From: Gemmatimonadaceae bacterium | GTDB lineage: Bacteria > Gemmatimonadota > Gemmatimonadetes > Gemmatimonadales > Gemmatimonadaceae | Assembly (NCBI GenBank): GCA_019694735.1 | Contig: JAIBBJ010000098.1 | Span: 1 to 61,253, forward strand | Length of the DNA stretch: 61,253 nt | Reading direction: 5' to 3' | Program-made: the position numbers and the translations under genes | Shown: positions 17,790-27,770 of the stretch, in pieces | Position numbering within the stretch: position 1 is the first letter of the stretch | Layout: each line of letters begins with the position of its first letter | Notes under the pieces: model-generated | The model's input: only the letters and a program-made list of their open reading frames with translations | Told to the model about the DNA's origin: nothing | The model's database searches: none

Positions 17790-17889
17790 CGCGGTCCCGC
17801 GCCCGGCTCCAGCCGCGTCCATCGGCTGGGCACCCGCACGCCCGACCTCGTCCCGCGCGGCGCGTCGGTGCGCCGTGCGGGGGGCCGGG

Positions 17890-18288
17890 TCAGGGCCGCA
17901 CGGTGAAGTTGAAGCTCCCCTGCACGGGGTGCCCGTCGCCTGAGGCGGCGGCCCAGTTCACCGTGTACTGGCCGGCGGCCATCGTGCCGGTGATGCCAGC
18001 GACCACGGGCGCGTTCTCGGCGGCATCGTCGCGCGTGAGCGCGGCGAGCTCGACCGCCCTGCCGGTCGCGTCGGTGAGCCGCACGCGGCTCGCCTTCAGG
18101 TCGATCCGCTCGCTGAACCAGAGCTCGAGTGCCTTGGGCGCCGCAGCGATCGTGGTGTCCTTGGCGGGCGCGCTCTTCACGAGACGCGTGTGGAAGCGCG
18201 CCGCGGGTGCCGACGCGGCGGTGGCGGCCGCGACCGCGACGAGGAGCGCGGTCAGGGCGAGGCGGGGGGAACGCAGGAAGCGGGACAT
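17890..18288 (-). CDS. copC: CopC-family periplasmic copper-binding protein
   Basis: A small cupredoxin-like copper carrier, 132 residues with an N-terminal signal peptide (ALTALLVAVAAATAASAPAA) and a mature domain of about 100 residues. The mature N-terminus carries His33 (RFHTRLVKSAP), corresponding to the N-terminal His of the Cu(II) site, and the C-terminal GDGHPVQGSFNFTVRP supplies Asp118 and His120, the usual partners. The Met-rich Cu(I) loop of Pseudomonas CopC is absent, so this resembles the Cu(II)-only majority class. ATG 18288 was chosen because it starts directly at the basic n-region (MSRFLRSPR); the frame is open upstream without signal-peptide character. It lies 54 bases after mbnH and before copD. 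Confidence 0.93.
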   Translation of the reverse strand: MSRFLRSPRLALTALLVAVAAATAASAPAARFHTRLVKSAPAKDTTIAAAPKALELWFSERIDLKASRVRLTDATGRAVELAALTRDDAAENAPVVAGITGTMAAGQYTVNWAAASGDGHPVQGSFNFTVRP

Positions 18289-18328
18289 GCGGGATCCTCT
18301 GGGAATGGGGCGCGGGGGCGCCCGGTGG

Positions 18329-18334
18329 AAGGTA
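18329..18334 (-). promoter_or_regulatory. TAnnTT element upstream of copC
   Basis: TACCTT followed by CCACC on the minus strand in the mbnH-copC gap, about 40 bases before the copC start. Confidence 0.35.
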
Positions 18335-18341
18335 CCGTGGG

Positions 18342-19580
18342 TCATTCGGGGCGGCGCGGCCGCCCGCGCGCGGCGAGCGTGTCGAGCCAGGGGTTCGCGT
18401 GCCGTGCGTCGGTGATGAAGCTCGAGTCGGTGAGCGCGTGCAGGAACGCGATGAGGTCCGCGCGCTGCGCCGCCGTGAGCTCGAACCCGTTGATGAACTC
18501 GCTCTTGTTCGGATTGTCGGCCCCGACGCCGCGGTGGGGGCCGTCGGCGATCGTGCGACCCGCCGCGGCGTAGTGGTCGATCACGCCTTCGAGCGTCGGG
18601 ATGCTGCCGTCGTGCATGTACGGCGCCGTGAGCGCGATGTTCCGCAGCGTCGGCGCCTTCATCCTCCCCTCGTCCTCGGCGCGGCCGGTGAACGCCATCA
18701 GCCCGGGGTTGTCCGCCGGGAAGTGGCCGCGGCCGATGTTGTAGAGCCCGGTGTTGTGGAACTCCACCTCGGGGAATCCCTTCGTCACGTCATCGGTGGT
18801 GCCAGTGAAGTTGTAGCCTCCGTGGCAGTGGAAGCACTCGAGCTGCTCGGAGAAGAAGAGCTGTTCGCCGCGTTGCGCCGCTGCCGACATCGCGGCGTGG
18901 TCACCGTGCTCCGCGCGGTCGTACGGGGCACGGCCGGAGATGAGCGTCCGCTCGAAGCTCGCGATCGCGCGCGTGATGTTCACGAGCGTGACCGGATCCG
19001 CCTCGCCGGGGAACGCGGCTGCGAAGAGCGGGCCGTACCGCCGCTCGGCACGGATCCGCCGGAAGAGCTCCTGCTCCTTGCCCGCGAGGCCGAGCTCCAC
19101 GGGTTCCTCGCCGAACATCGGCACGAGCGCCTGCGCCTCGAGCGTGCGCATGTTCGGATTGGCCCAGGTGAGGGCCGAGGCGTATGCGACGTTGGCGAGG
19201 GACATCGGGCCGCGCGGATGCACCTCGCCGGTGGAGCCGACGCCGCGCGGCTGCGGGTCCGCGAACGCGCGCGCCTGCTGGTGGCAGGTCGCGCACGATT
19301 GCGTGCCGTTGCCGGAGAGGCGTGTGTCGTAGAACAGGTGGCGGCCGAGCGCGACCTTCGCCACGGTCATCGGATTCTCGGCGGGGACGCGCGGCCGCGG
19401 GAATCCGGGCGGCAGGTCCCACTGCCACTCCTCGTGCGGGGCCGCGGCGCCGAGCGCGGCGAACGCCAGCGCGAGCACGGCGATGCCGCCCGCCGCGGGG
19501 AGCCAGCGGCCCACCGCCGATCCCACCCGGCGGCGCGCCCGGTACGCGCGGCCCCCGGGTGCGCCGACGCCGTCACTCAC
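18342..19580 (-). CDS. mbnH: MbnH-family di-heme cytochrome c peroxidase-like enzyme
   Basis: A periplasmic di-heme protein of the bacterial cytochrome c peroxidase/MauG superfamily. In methanotrophs MbnH oxidises a Trp of its partner MbnP to kynurenine to build a copper site. The 412-residue protein has two heme-binding motifs, CATCH at residues 96-100 and CFHCH at 249-253, an N-terminal membrane/signal segment (GGIAVLALAFAALGAAA), LGRHLFYDTRLSGNGTQSCA and RNIALTAPYMHDGSIPTLEGV near the C-terminus. It starts at GTG 19580, overlapping the mbnP stop by 8 bases, which tightly couples the two. An in-frame extension of 65 codons upstream lies inside mbnP and is Arg/Pro-rich nonsense. The pair is known to annotators as the metallo-mystery pair. 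Confidence 0.9.
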   Translation of the reverse strand: MSDGVGAPGGRAYRARRRVGSAVGRWLPAAGGIAVLALAFAALGAAAPHEEWQWDLPPGFPRPRVPAENPMTVAKVALGRHLFYDTRLSGNGTQSCATCHQQARAFADPQPRGVGSTGEVHPRGPMSLANVAYASALTWANPNMRTLEAQALVPMFGEEPVELGLAGKEQELFRRIRAERRYGPLFAAAFPGEADPVTLVNITRAIASFERTLISGRAPYDRAEHGDHAAMSAAAQRGEQLFFSEQLECFHCHGGYNFTGTTDDVTKGFPEVEFHNTGLYNIGRGHFPADNPGLMAFTGRAEDEGRMKAPTLRNIALTAPYMHDGSIPTLEGVIDHYAAAGRTIADGPHRGVGADNPNKSEFINGFELTAAQRADLIAFLHALTDSSFITDARHANPWLDTLAARGRPRRPE

Positions 19581-20469
19581 GGTCGGCCGCTGCGCGCGCG
19601 GCGCCGGGCTGCGCGCGGAGCCAGGACTGCGGGCCGGCCGGGGCATCGCCGAACGCGAGGCCGAGCACCTTGAACACGGGGCCGCAATCCGCGTCGGAGG
19701 GGCCCGACATGCACCCGGCGGCGGTGCGCGGCTGGTTGTTCTCGAGGTCGCTGCCGGCGTAGAGCGCCGCCACATCGGCGACGATGAGGTCGGCGTCCGG
19801 ATCGAACCGGTCGAACGCGACGGTCACGCGATTCGCGTGGCCGCAGCGCGTCGGCGGCTCGGTCGCCTTCTCGTTGGGCATGCAGTCGGTGCTGCCGAGG
19901 TGGAGCACCCAGTTCTTCCCGCTCTCGGTCTTGGCGTCGAGGCGCACGAACTTGTGGCCGGAGTTCCACGCCCAGAACATGCGGGTGATCGAGAGCGGCG
20001 CCGGCTGCGCGGCGAGGTCGCCGTGGTTCCGCTCGAACGGCACGCCGATCTCGAAGCGGACGCCCACATAGCGCCCGGCCGGCGCGTCGCCGGTGATCGT
20101 GGTGCGCAGCGCGGGTGTGCCGTTCACGCAGGGGCCGGTGCCGTCCTCGAAGTCGAGCATCGCGAGCCCTTGGGACTGCCAGGTCCCGTCCTGCTCGAGC
20201 GCCATCGGCACGGCCGTGCCGTCCGCGGTGAGCAGCTCGACCTGCGAGATGAACATCCGGAATTCGGACGGCGTGATGGTCGACTTCGCGGTGCCGATGC
20301 CCGCGTAGGAGCGGCCACAGGCGAAGGGCTGGTCGCCGACGACGGCGGCGAAGTGGAGGGTGATGGGGCGGCGCGCGTCGGCGGCGCGCGGGGCGCGCGT
20401 GAAGGCGACGAGCGGCACGACGGCGAGCGCGCCGGCGGCGAGCCGGCGTACGAGCGTACGGGGGTGCAT
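19573..20469 (-). CDS. mbnP: MbnP-family (metallo-mystery pair, four-Cys motif) copper protein
   Basis: A secreted copper-binding protein predicted to be matured by the overlapping mbnH product. The 298-residue precursor has a signal peptide (about residues 1-30), then the family fold: ITLHFAAVVGDQPFACG, YAGIGTAKSTITPSEFRMFIS, LLDFEDG-like AMLDFEDGTGPC, VGVRFEIGVPFERNH, MFWAWNSGHKFVRLD and CGHANRVTV. Six cysteines (51, 114, 196, 209, 253, 262) include the four of the family motif. Five Trp residues (97, 166, 168, 187, 283) are candidates for kynurenine conversion, the FWAW pair being most conserved in my recollection. ATG 20469 begins the signal peptide. Adjacent copC and copD support a role in copper handling rather than another metal. 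Confidence 0.88.
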   Translation of the reverse strand: MHPRTLVRRLAAGALAVVPLVAFTRAPRAADARRPITLHFAAVVGDQPFACGRSYAGIGTAKSTITPSEFRMFISQVELLTADGTAVPMALEQDGTWQSQGLAMLDFEDGTGPCVNGTPALRTTITGDAPAGRYVGVRFEIGVPFERNHGDLAAQPAPLSITRMFWAWNSGHKFVRLDAKTESGKNWVLHLGSTDCMPNEKATEPPTRCGHANRVTVAFDRFDPDADLIVADVAALYAGSDLENNQPRTAAGCMSGPSDADCGPVFKVLGLAFGDAPAGPQSWLRAQPGAARAAADRE

Positions 20470-20572
20470 CGGGGGATCCTCGGAACGGAGTGGACGCGGC
20501 ACGCACGGCGGCGCGCGGGGCGCGCGGCGTGGGGCACGCAGGGAGTCGGGGGCGCGCCACGCGGCGCGCGGG

Positions 20573-21061
20573 TCAGCCGACCTGCGTGGGCGGTCCGTTC
20601 GCGAAGGGGAGGCGGTGCGCGAGGCCCGGGCGCGGGGCGCTCGCCGCGGCGGCGCGCGGGGCGGCCGGCGGCCGGCCGACCGTCGCCGCGATCCGCAGCG
20701 CGCCCGTGGGCAGCACGGCGACGGCGGGCGCGGCGCAGCAGCAGTCCACGCAGCGGCATGACGCGGGCCGCTGCTCCTCGTCGGGCACCGGGATCGTCGC
20801 GGCCGTGCTCGCGGATCCCGGTGGGTCCACCGGTAGTCCGGCCGCCGCGAGCATCGCGGCGTGGTCGTGGTGCGGCGCCGGGGCGTCCACGCCCGCGGGC
20901 GCAATCACGGGCGCCGGCACGGCTCCCGCGGCCATCGCGTGCGTGCCATGGCCGGCCGTCCCGTGCGTGGGGCACGGCGGCATCAGCATCGGGGCGCTCA
21001 GGGAGGCGGTGCTCCAGAGGGCCCCGAGGAGTCCGAACGCGGTCCGGAGGCGGCGCAGCAT
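20573..21061 (-). CDS. Unrecognised exported Cys/His-rich protein at the head of the copper cluster
   Basis: I do not recognise this 162-residue protein. It begins with a signal-like segment (LRTAFGLLGALWSTASLSAP) followed by potential metal ligands: MLMPPCPTHGTAGHGTHAM, then HHDH near the middle, then a striking CRCVDCCC cluster. The remainder is Ala/Pro-rich and probably disordered. It is the first gene of the minus-strand copper set, 104 bases before mbnP, so a copper-binding or copper-sensing accessory role is a reasonable inference from context and composition. ATG 21061 is 8 bases after TATGCT, suggesting a nearly leaderless message; an in-frame start 3 codons upstream is possible. It loosely recalls the small DUF2946-type proteins found with copper genes, but I cannot confirm that. 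Confidence 0.65.
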   Translation of the reverse strand: MLRRLRTAFGLLGALWSTASLSAPMLMPPCPTHGTAGHGTHAMAAGAVPAPVIAPAGVDAPAPHHDHAAMLAAAGLPVDPPGSASTAATIPVPDEEQRPASCRCVDCCCAAPAVAVLPTGALRIAATVGRPPAAPRAAAASAPRPGLAHRLPFANGPPTQVG

Positions 21062-21128
21062 GGTCCCCAAGCATACCCCCGGCCGCCGCGGTCGGCCACC
21101 GACGGGGGCCCGCGCCCGCGGTGGGCGC

Positions 21129-21134
21129 TAGATT
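21129..21134 (+). promoter_or_regulatory. TAnnTT element 6 bases upstream of nadA
   Basis: TAGATT, then CCGCGC, then ATG. The same 15-base layout (TAnnTTCCGCGCAT) recurs upstream of 33898 and near 56117. It predicts a leaderless nadA transcript. Confidence 0.55.
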
Positions 21135-21140
21135 CCGCGC

Positions 21141-22160
21141 ATGGCCCCCACCCCTGCGACCGATCGCGAGGTCGCCGAGCTGCAGCGCCGCATCCGTGAG
21201 CTGGCCCGCGCGCGCCGCGCCGTGATCCTCGCGCACAACTACGAGCGTCCCGAGGTCCAGGACGTCGCCGACTACGTCGGCGACTCGCTCGGCCTCTCGC
21301 GCGAGGCCGCGCGGACCGATGCCGACGTCATCGTCTTCTGCGGCGTCCACTTCATGGCGGAGACGGCGGCGATCCTGTCGCCGTCGAAGACGGTGCTGCT
21401 GCCCGACCTCGCCGCCGGCTGCTCGCTCGCGTCCACGATCGACGCGGCGCAGCTCCGCGCGTGGAAGGCGGAGCACCCGGGTGCGGTCGTGGTCGCGTAC
21501 GTGAACACGACCGCCGAGGTGAAGGCGGAGAGCGACTACTGCTGCACGTCGGGGAACGCGGTGGAGGTGGTGCACGCGATCCCGGCCGACCGGGAGATCC
21601 TCTTCCTCCCCGACATGTTCCTCGGCGCGCACGTGCGCCGCGTCACCGGCCGCGAGAACATCCACGTGTGGATGGGCGAGTGCCACGTGCACGCGGGGAT
21701 CGACCCCGAGAACATCCGGCTGCAGCGGCGGCTGCATCCCGAGGCGGAGTTCCTGATCCACCCCGAGTGCGGGTGCGCGACGAGCGTCGTCGAGGCGGTG
21801 AGCGCCGGCGACGTGGACCCGTCGGGTGTGCACATCCTCTCCACGGAGGGGATGATCAAGCGGCCGGGCGTGAGCGACGCGCCGGCGTTCATCGTCGCGA
21901 CCGAGATCGGCATCCTGCACCGGCTGCAGCGCGCCTACCCGTCGAAGCGGTTCCACGCGGCCAACGAGCGCGCCTCGTGCGCCTACATGAAGGTGACGAC
22001 GCTGCCCAAGGTGCTCGGCGCGCTCGAGGAGCTGAAGCACCGCATCACGGTGCCGGCGGACGTGGCGGCGCGCGCGCGCCGGTCGATCGAGCGGATGGTG
22101 GCGATCGGCGGGGCGGGCGCGCCGGCGCCGGCCTCGCCGGGCGTGGACCCGGGCGAGTGA
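21141..22160 (+). CDS. nadA: Quinolinate synthase A
   Basis: Condenses iminoaspartate with dihydroxyacetone phosphate to quinolinate using a 4Fe-4S cluster. The 339-residue protein contains the three-fold pseudo-repeat of the family: [95 protein letters not shown] and STEGMIKR. Cysteines in [12 protein letters not shown]-adjacent YCC and HPECGC are candidates for cluster ligands. The start is ATG 21141, 6 bases after a TAGATT element with no ribosome site, consistent with leaderless translation. Its stop overlaps the nadC start (GTGA), beginning a chain of coupled genes that runs through cydA and cydB to 25668. The C-terminus is extended by an Ala/Pro-rich tail. Confidence 0.96.
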   Translation: MAPTPATDREVAELQRRIRELARARRAVILAHNYERPEVQDVADYVGDSLGLSREAARTDADVIVFCGVHFMAETAAILSPSKTVLLPDLAAGCSLASTIDAAQLRAWKAEHPGAVVVAYVNTTAEVKAESDYCCTSGNAVEVVHAIPADREILFLPDMFLGAHVRRVTGRENIHVWMGECHVHAGIDPENIRLQRRLHPEAEFLIHPECGCATSVVEAVSAGDVDPSGVHILSTEGMIKRPGVSDAPAFIVATEIGILHRLQRAYPSKRFHAANERASCAYMKVTTLPKVLGALEELKHRITVPADVAARARRSIERMVAIGGAGAPAPASPGVDPGE

Positions 22161-23077
22161 GCGCGCCGGGCGCGCCGGTCCCGCCGCGGCGGATCACGCC
22201 GCTCGCGACACCGACCTATGCGCCGGTCGGGTCGGGCTTCCCGCTCGCCGAGCCGGCGCTCGTCGCGCTGGTGCGGGCCGCGCTCGAGGAGGACCGCGCG
22301 TTCGACGATGTCACGACCATCTCGACCGTCGTCTCGACGCGCCACGCGCGCGCGGCGCTCGTGGCCCGGACGCCGGGCACGCTGGCGGGGATCCCGCTCG
22401 CGCTCGCGGCGTTCCGGCTGCTCGACACGCATGTCGAGATCCGCGTGGACGCCGAGGACGGGACGCGCGTGGCGCGCGGGGACACGGTGCTGCACCTGAG
22501 CGGGCCGGCGCGCGGGCTGCTGAGCGCGGAGCGGGTCGCGCTGAACTTCGTGCAGCGGCTCTCCGGCGTCGCCACGCTCACCGCCCGCTACGTCGCGGCG
22601 GTGCAGGGGGCGCGCACGGTGATCGTGGACACGCGGAAGACCACGCCCGGCTGGCGCGACCTCGAGAAGTACGCCGTGCGGTGCGGCGGCGGGCGCAACC
22701 ACCGGCGGGACCTCTCCGACGCGGTGCTGATCAAGGACAACCACATCGCGGCCTGCGACGGGGACGTCGCGGTCGCGGTGGCGCGGGCCCGCTCGCACGT
22801 GCCGGCGGGGCTCCTGATCCAGGTGGAGTGCGACACCGTCGCGCAGGTCCGGGCCGCCGTCGCGGCCGGCGCCGACGCGCTGCTGCTCGACAACATGGGC
22901 CCCGCCCTGCTGCGCGAGTGCGTGCAGGTGGCGAAGGGCCACTGCTGGACCGAGGCCTCCGGCGGCGTGACGCTCGAGACGGTGCGCGCGATCGCCGAGG
23001 CGGGCGTGGACCGCATCTCGATCGGCGCGCTCACCCACTCGGCGCCGGCCCTCGACCTCGCGCTCGACTTCGAGTGA
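22157..23077 (+). CDS. nadC: Nicotinate-nucleotide pyrophosphorylase (carboxylating)
   Basis: Converts quinolinate and PRPP to nicotinate mononucleotide, the third step of NAD synthesis. The 306-residue protein has the type II PRTase features: [14 protein letters not shown] near the N-terminus, [18 protein letters not shown], the active-site block [59 protein letters not shown] and [29 protein letters not shown]. The GTG start lies within GTGA shared with the nadA stop; the open frame continues far upstream only as an overlap with nadA. About 30 Pro-rich residues precede the recognisable domain. Its own stop overlaps the cydA start in the same 4-base fashion. Confidence 0.95.
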   Translation: MSAPGAPVPPRRITPLATPTYAPVGSGFPLAEPALVALVRAALEEDRAFDDVTTISTVVSTRHARAALVARTPGTLAGIPLALAAFRLLDTHVEIRVDAEDGTRVARGDTVLHLSGPARGLLSAERVALNFVQRLSGVATLTARYVAAVQGARTVIVDTRKTTPGWRDLEKYAVRCGGGRNHRRDLSDAVLIKDNHIAACDGDVAVAVARARSHVPAGLLIQVECDTVAQVRAAVAAGADALLLDNMGPALLRECVQVAKGHCWTEASGGVTLETVRAIAEAGVDRISIGALTHSAPALDLALDFE

Positions 23078-24399
23078 CCGACCTGCTCGCCGCCCGCGGC
23101 CAGATGGCGATGTCCCTGGCCTTCCACATCATCTTCGCCGTCCTCGGGATCGGGATGCCGGCGCTGATGGTGCTCGCGGAGCGTCAGTGGATCCGCACCC
23201 GCGACCCGGTGTGGCTCGACCTCGCGAAGCGGTGGAGCAAGGGCACGGCGATCCTCTTCGCCGTCGGCGCGGTGAGCGGCACCGTGCTCTCGTTCGAGCT
23301 CGGCCTGCTCTGGCCGCGCTTCATGGAGTACGCCGGCGCGATCATCGGGATGCCGTTCTCGCTCGAGGGGTTCGCCTTCTTCACCGAGGCGATCTTCCTC
23401 GGCGTGTACCTCTATGGCTGGACCCGCCTGTCGGCGCGCGCCCACTGGTGGGCCGGCGTCGCGGTCGCGGTGAGCGGCACCATCTCGGGGATCTTCGTGG
23501 TCTTCGCCAATGCGTGGATGAACGCGCCGACGGGGTTCCGGGTCGTGGACGGCGCCGCGGTGGAGATCGACCCGATCGCGGCGATGCTGAACCCCGCCGC
23601 GTTCTCGCAGTCGCTCCACATGACGCTCGCGGCCTTCGCCACCACCGGCTTCGCCGTGGCGGGGATCCATGCCTGGATGCTGCGGAAGGAGGCGACGTCC
23701 GCGTTCCACCGCGCCGCGCTGCGCGTGGCGCTGGCGATCGCCGTGCCGGCCGCGCTGCTGCAGCTCGTGAGCGGCGACCTCTCGGCGAAGTTCGTCGCCC
23801 GCACGCAGCCGGTGAAGCTCGCGGCGATGGAGGGGCACTTCGAGACGGCGGCGCGGGCGCCGCTGCGCCTCGGTGGCCTCCCCGACGAGGCGACGCGCAC
23901 CACCCGCTGGTCGGTGGACATCCCGGGCGGACTCTCGTTCCTCGCCTTCGGGGACCCCGACGCCGAGGTGAAGGGGCTCGAGAACTTCCCGGAGAGCGAC
24001 TGGCCGCCGGTCGCGGTCACGCACCTCGCGTTCCAGGTGATGGTCGGCCTCGGCACGCTGATGGCGCTCGCGGCCGCGTGGGTCGCGGTCTGCTGGGTCC
24101 GGAAGCGCGAGGTCGCCGAGACGCGGCCGCTCCTCGGGCTGCTGGCGCTGCTGACGCCGGCGGGATTCGTGGCCGTCGAGGCGGGATGGGTCGTCACCGA
24201 GGTCGGGCGGCAGCCGTGGATCATCCAGGGCGTGATGCGCACCGCGGACGCCGTGACGCCGATGCCCGGGCTCGTGGTGCCGTTCGCCGCCTTCACGCTC
24301 CTCTACCTGTTCCTCGGCGTGATCGTCGCGTGGCTGCTGTGGGCGCAGATCGTGAAGACGCGCCCCGACCCGGCGCATCCCATCCGGCGGGACGTCTGA
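23074..24399 (+). CDS. cydA: Cytochrome bd-type quinol oxidase subunit I
   Basis: Heme-bearing subunit of the copper-free terminal oxidase that reduces O2 to water with quinol electrons. The 441-residue protein starts DLLAARGQMAMSLAFHIIFA with His18 in the place of the E. coli heme ligand His19. It has SLHMTLAAFATTGFAVAG with a second His and GRQPW at residues 378-382. The length and the short periplasmic Q loop place it with the short-loop CydA/cyanide-insensitive group. The GTG start within GTGA overlaps the nadC stop, so oxidase synthesis is coupled to NAD biosynthesis genes. Whether the hemes are b and d, or all b as in CioAB, cannot be told from sequence. Confidence 0.95.
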   Translation: MTDLLAARGQMAMSLAFHIIFAVLGIGMPALMVLAERQWIRTRDPVWLDLAKRWSKGTAILFAVGAVSGTVLSFELGLLWPRFMEYAGAIIGMPFSLEGFAFFTEAIFLGVYLYGWTRLSARAHWWAGVAVAVSGTISGIFVVFANAWMNAPTGFRVVDGAAVEIDPIAAMLNPAAFSQSLHMTLAAFATTGFAVAGIHAWMLRKEATSAFHRAALRVALAIAVPAALLQLVSGDLSAKFVARTQPVKLAAMEGHFETAARAPLRLGGLPDEATRTTRWSVDIPGGLSFLAFGDPDAEVKGLENFPESDWPPVAVTHLAFQVMVGLGTLMALAAAWVAVCWVRKREVAETRPLLGLLALLTPAGFVAVEAGWVVTEVGRQPWIIQGVMRTADAVTPMPGLVVPFAAFTLLYLFLGVIVAWLLWAQIVKTRPDPAHPIRRDV

Positions 24400-24400
24400 G

Positions 24401-25465
24401 ATGCCCACGCTGCCGACCGTGACCCTCGCCGATGCGGTCGCCGCCATCGTGATGCTGGCGCTGAACGCGTACGTGATCCTCGGCGGCGCGGACTTCGGCG
24501 CGGGGGTGTGGGACCTCCTCGCGGTGGGGCGGCGCGCCGAGCGGCAGCGCGCGGTGATCGCCGAGGGGATCGGGCCGATCTGGGAGGCGAACCACGTCTG
24601 GCTGATCCTGGTGGTGGTGCTGCTGTTCGTCTGCTTCCCGCCGGTGTACGCGCGGCTCTCGGTGGAACTGCACGTGCCGCTGGTGCTCATGCTGATCGGC
24701 ATCGTGCTGCGCGGCTCGGCGTTCACGTTCCGTGCCTACGACTCCACCGGCTCGGCCGTGCAGCGGCACTGGGGGCGCCTCTTCTCGATCGCGAGCACGG
24801 TGACGCCGTTCGTGCTCGGGACCTGCGTCGGCGCGATCGCGTCGGGCGCGCTCGCGGTGCCGGCAGGCGCGGACTTCACGGCGCGCTTCCTCGCACCCTG
24901 GACCTCGCCGTTCGCACTGGCGACCGGGGCGTTCACGCTGGTGGTGTTCGCGTTCCTCGCCGCGGTCTACCTCACGGTCGAGGCGCGCGACGAGGACCTG
25001 CGCGAGGACTTCCGGCAGATGGCGATCCTCGCGGCGATCGGCGTCTTCGCGTGCGCCGGCCTCGTCGCGTGGCTCGGGTCGCGCCTGGACGGCGCGGTCA
25101 CGGGTGCGCTCTTCACCGGCCCGCTGGCGCTCCCGCTCCATGCCGTCACGGGACTGGCGGCGCTCACCGCGTTCGCCGGCCTCGTCCGTGGGCGCTTCCG
25201 CCTCGCCCGCGCCGCGGCGGTCGTGCAGGTCAGTGCGATCGTGTGGGGCTGGGGTTACGCGCAGTACCCGGCGCTCATCCCCGGTGTGCACACGGTGCAG
25301 TCGGCCGCCGCGCCCGCGATCACGCTCAAGCTCGTGCTGATCGGGCTCGCCGGCGGGGCCGTCGTGCTCGTGCCGTCGCTCTGGTACCTGTACCGGGTGT
25401 TCAAGAGCGAGGCGGCGAGCGCCTTCGTGCGCGTGGACACCGCCGAGTACCGGGCGCCGAAGTGA
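24401..25465 (+). CDS. cydB: Cytochrome bd-type quinol oxidase subunit II
   Basis: Structural partner of CydA in the bd oxidase, with about eight to nine membrane helices. The 354-residue protein has the family N-terminus ALNAYVILGGADFGAGVWDLL, IGPIWEANHVWLILVVVLLFVCFP, LRGSAFTFRAYD and the C-terminal GWGYAQYPALIPG. ATG 24401 lies a single base after the cydA stop. The last bases (GTGA, 25462-25465) are shared with the start of a small zinc-ribbon gene that occupies the position where CydX-type small subunits sit in other operons, though it does not resemble CydX. Confidence 0.95.
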   Translation: MPTLPTVTLADAVAAIVMLALNAYVILGGADFGAGVWDLLAVGRRAERQRAVIAEGIGPIWEANHVWLILVVVLLFVCFPPVYARLSVELHVPLVLMLIGIVLRGSAFTFRAYDSTGSAVQRHWGRLFSIASTVTPFVLGTCVGAIASGALAVPAGADFTARFLAPWTSPFALATGAFTLVVFAFLAAVYLTVEARDEDLREDFRQMAILAAIGVFACAGLVAWLGSRLDGAVTGALFTGPLALPLHAVTGLAALTAFAGLVRGRFRLARAAAVVQVSAIVWGWGYAQYPALIPGVHTVQSAAAPAITLKLVLIGLAGGAVVLVPSLWYLYRVFKSEAASAFVRVDTAEYRAPK

Positions 25466-25668
25466 GCGGCGGGCCGTCCGGACCCGAGGGGCGGGGCGCG
25501 ATGCCCTCCGCACCGAGTGCGCGGAGCGCGACGGACGGCCGCCCGGCGGACGGCCCGGCCATCGGCGAGACCTGCGACTACTGCGGCGCCACGGCCCTGC
25601 AGTGGCGCAAGTGCAAGCTGATCTGCGAGAACTGCCGGCAGATCAACAAGTCCTGCGCCGACCTCTGA
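25462..25668 (+). CDS. Small zinc-ribbon protein coupled to cydB (68 aa)
   Basis: A 68-residue soluble protein, starting at GTG 25462 within the cydB stop (GTGA) or, less likely, at ATG 25501 (55 residues). The N-terminal 30 residues are low complexity. The C-terminal half is compact: TCDYCGATALQWRKCKLIC, followed by ENCRQINKSCADL, with Cys pairs CxxC and CxxC plus two further Cys, as in a single zinc ribbon. I cannot assign a function. Being the last gene of the nadA-nadC-cydA-cydB chain and having the same 4-base overlap suggests regulated co-production with the oxidase, perhaps as an assembly or metal-sensing factor. It ends only 4 bases from the convergent stop of the next gene. Confidence 0.75.
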   Translation: MSGGPSGPEGRGAMPSAPSARSATDGRPADGPAIGETCDYCGATALQWRKCKLICENCRQINKSCADL

Positions 25669-25672
25669 CGGT

Positions 25673-27715
<2,043 letters not shown>

Positions 27716-27770
27716 GGTATCTTCATTGTAGTCGCCGGTCACGCCGTCGCCCAACCACGCGCCCTCCGCA

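Noticed and set aside
18342-19775. Longer MbnH starting at 19775
   Set aside because: The extra 65 codons lie inside mbnP in another frame and are Arg/Pro/Ser-rich; GTG 19580 gives a proper signal/membrane segment.
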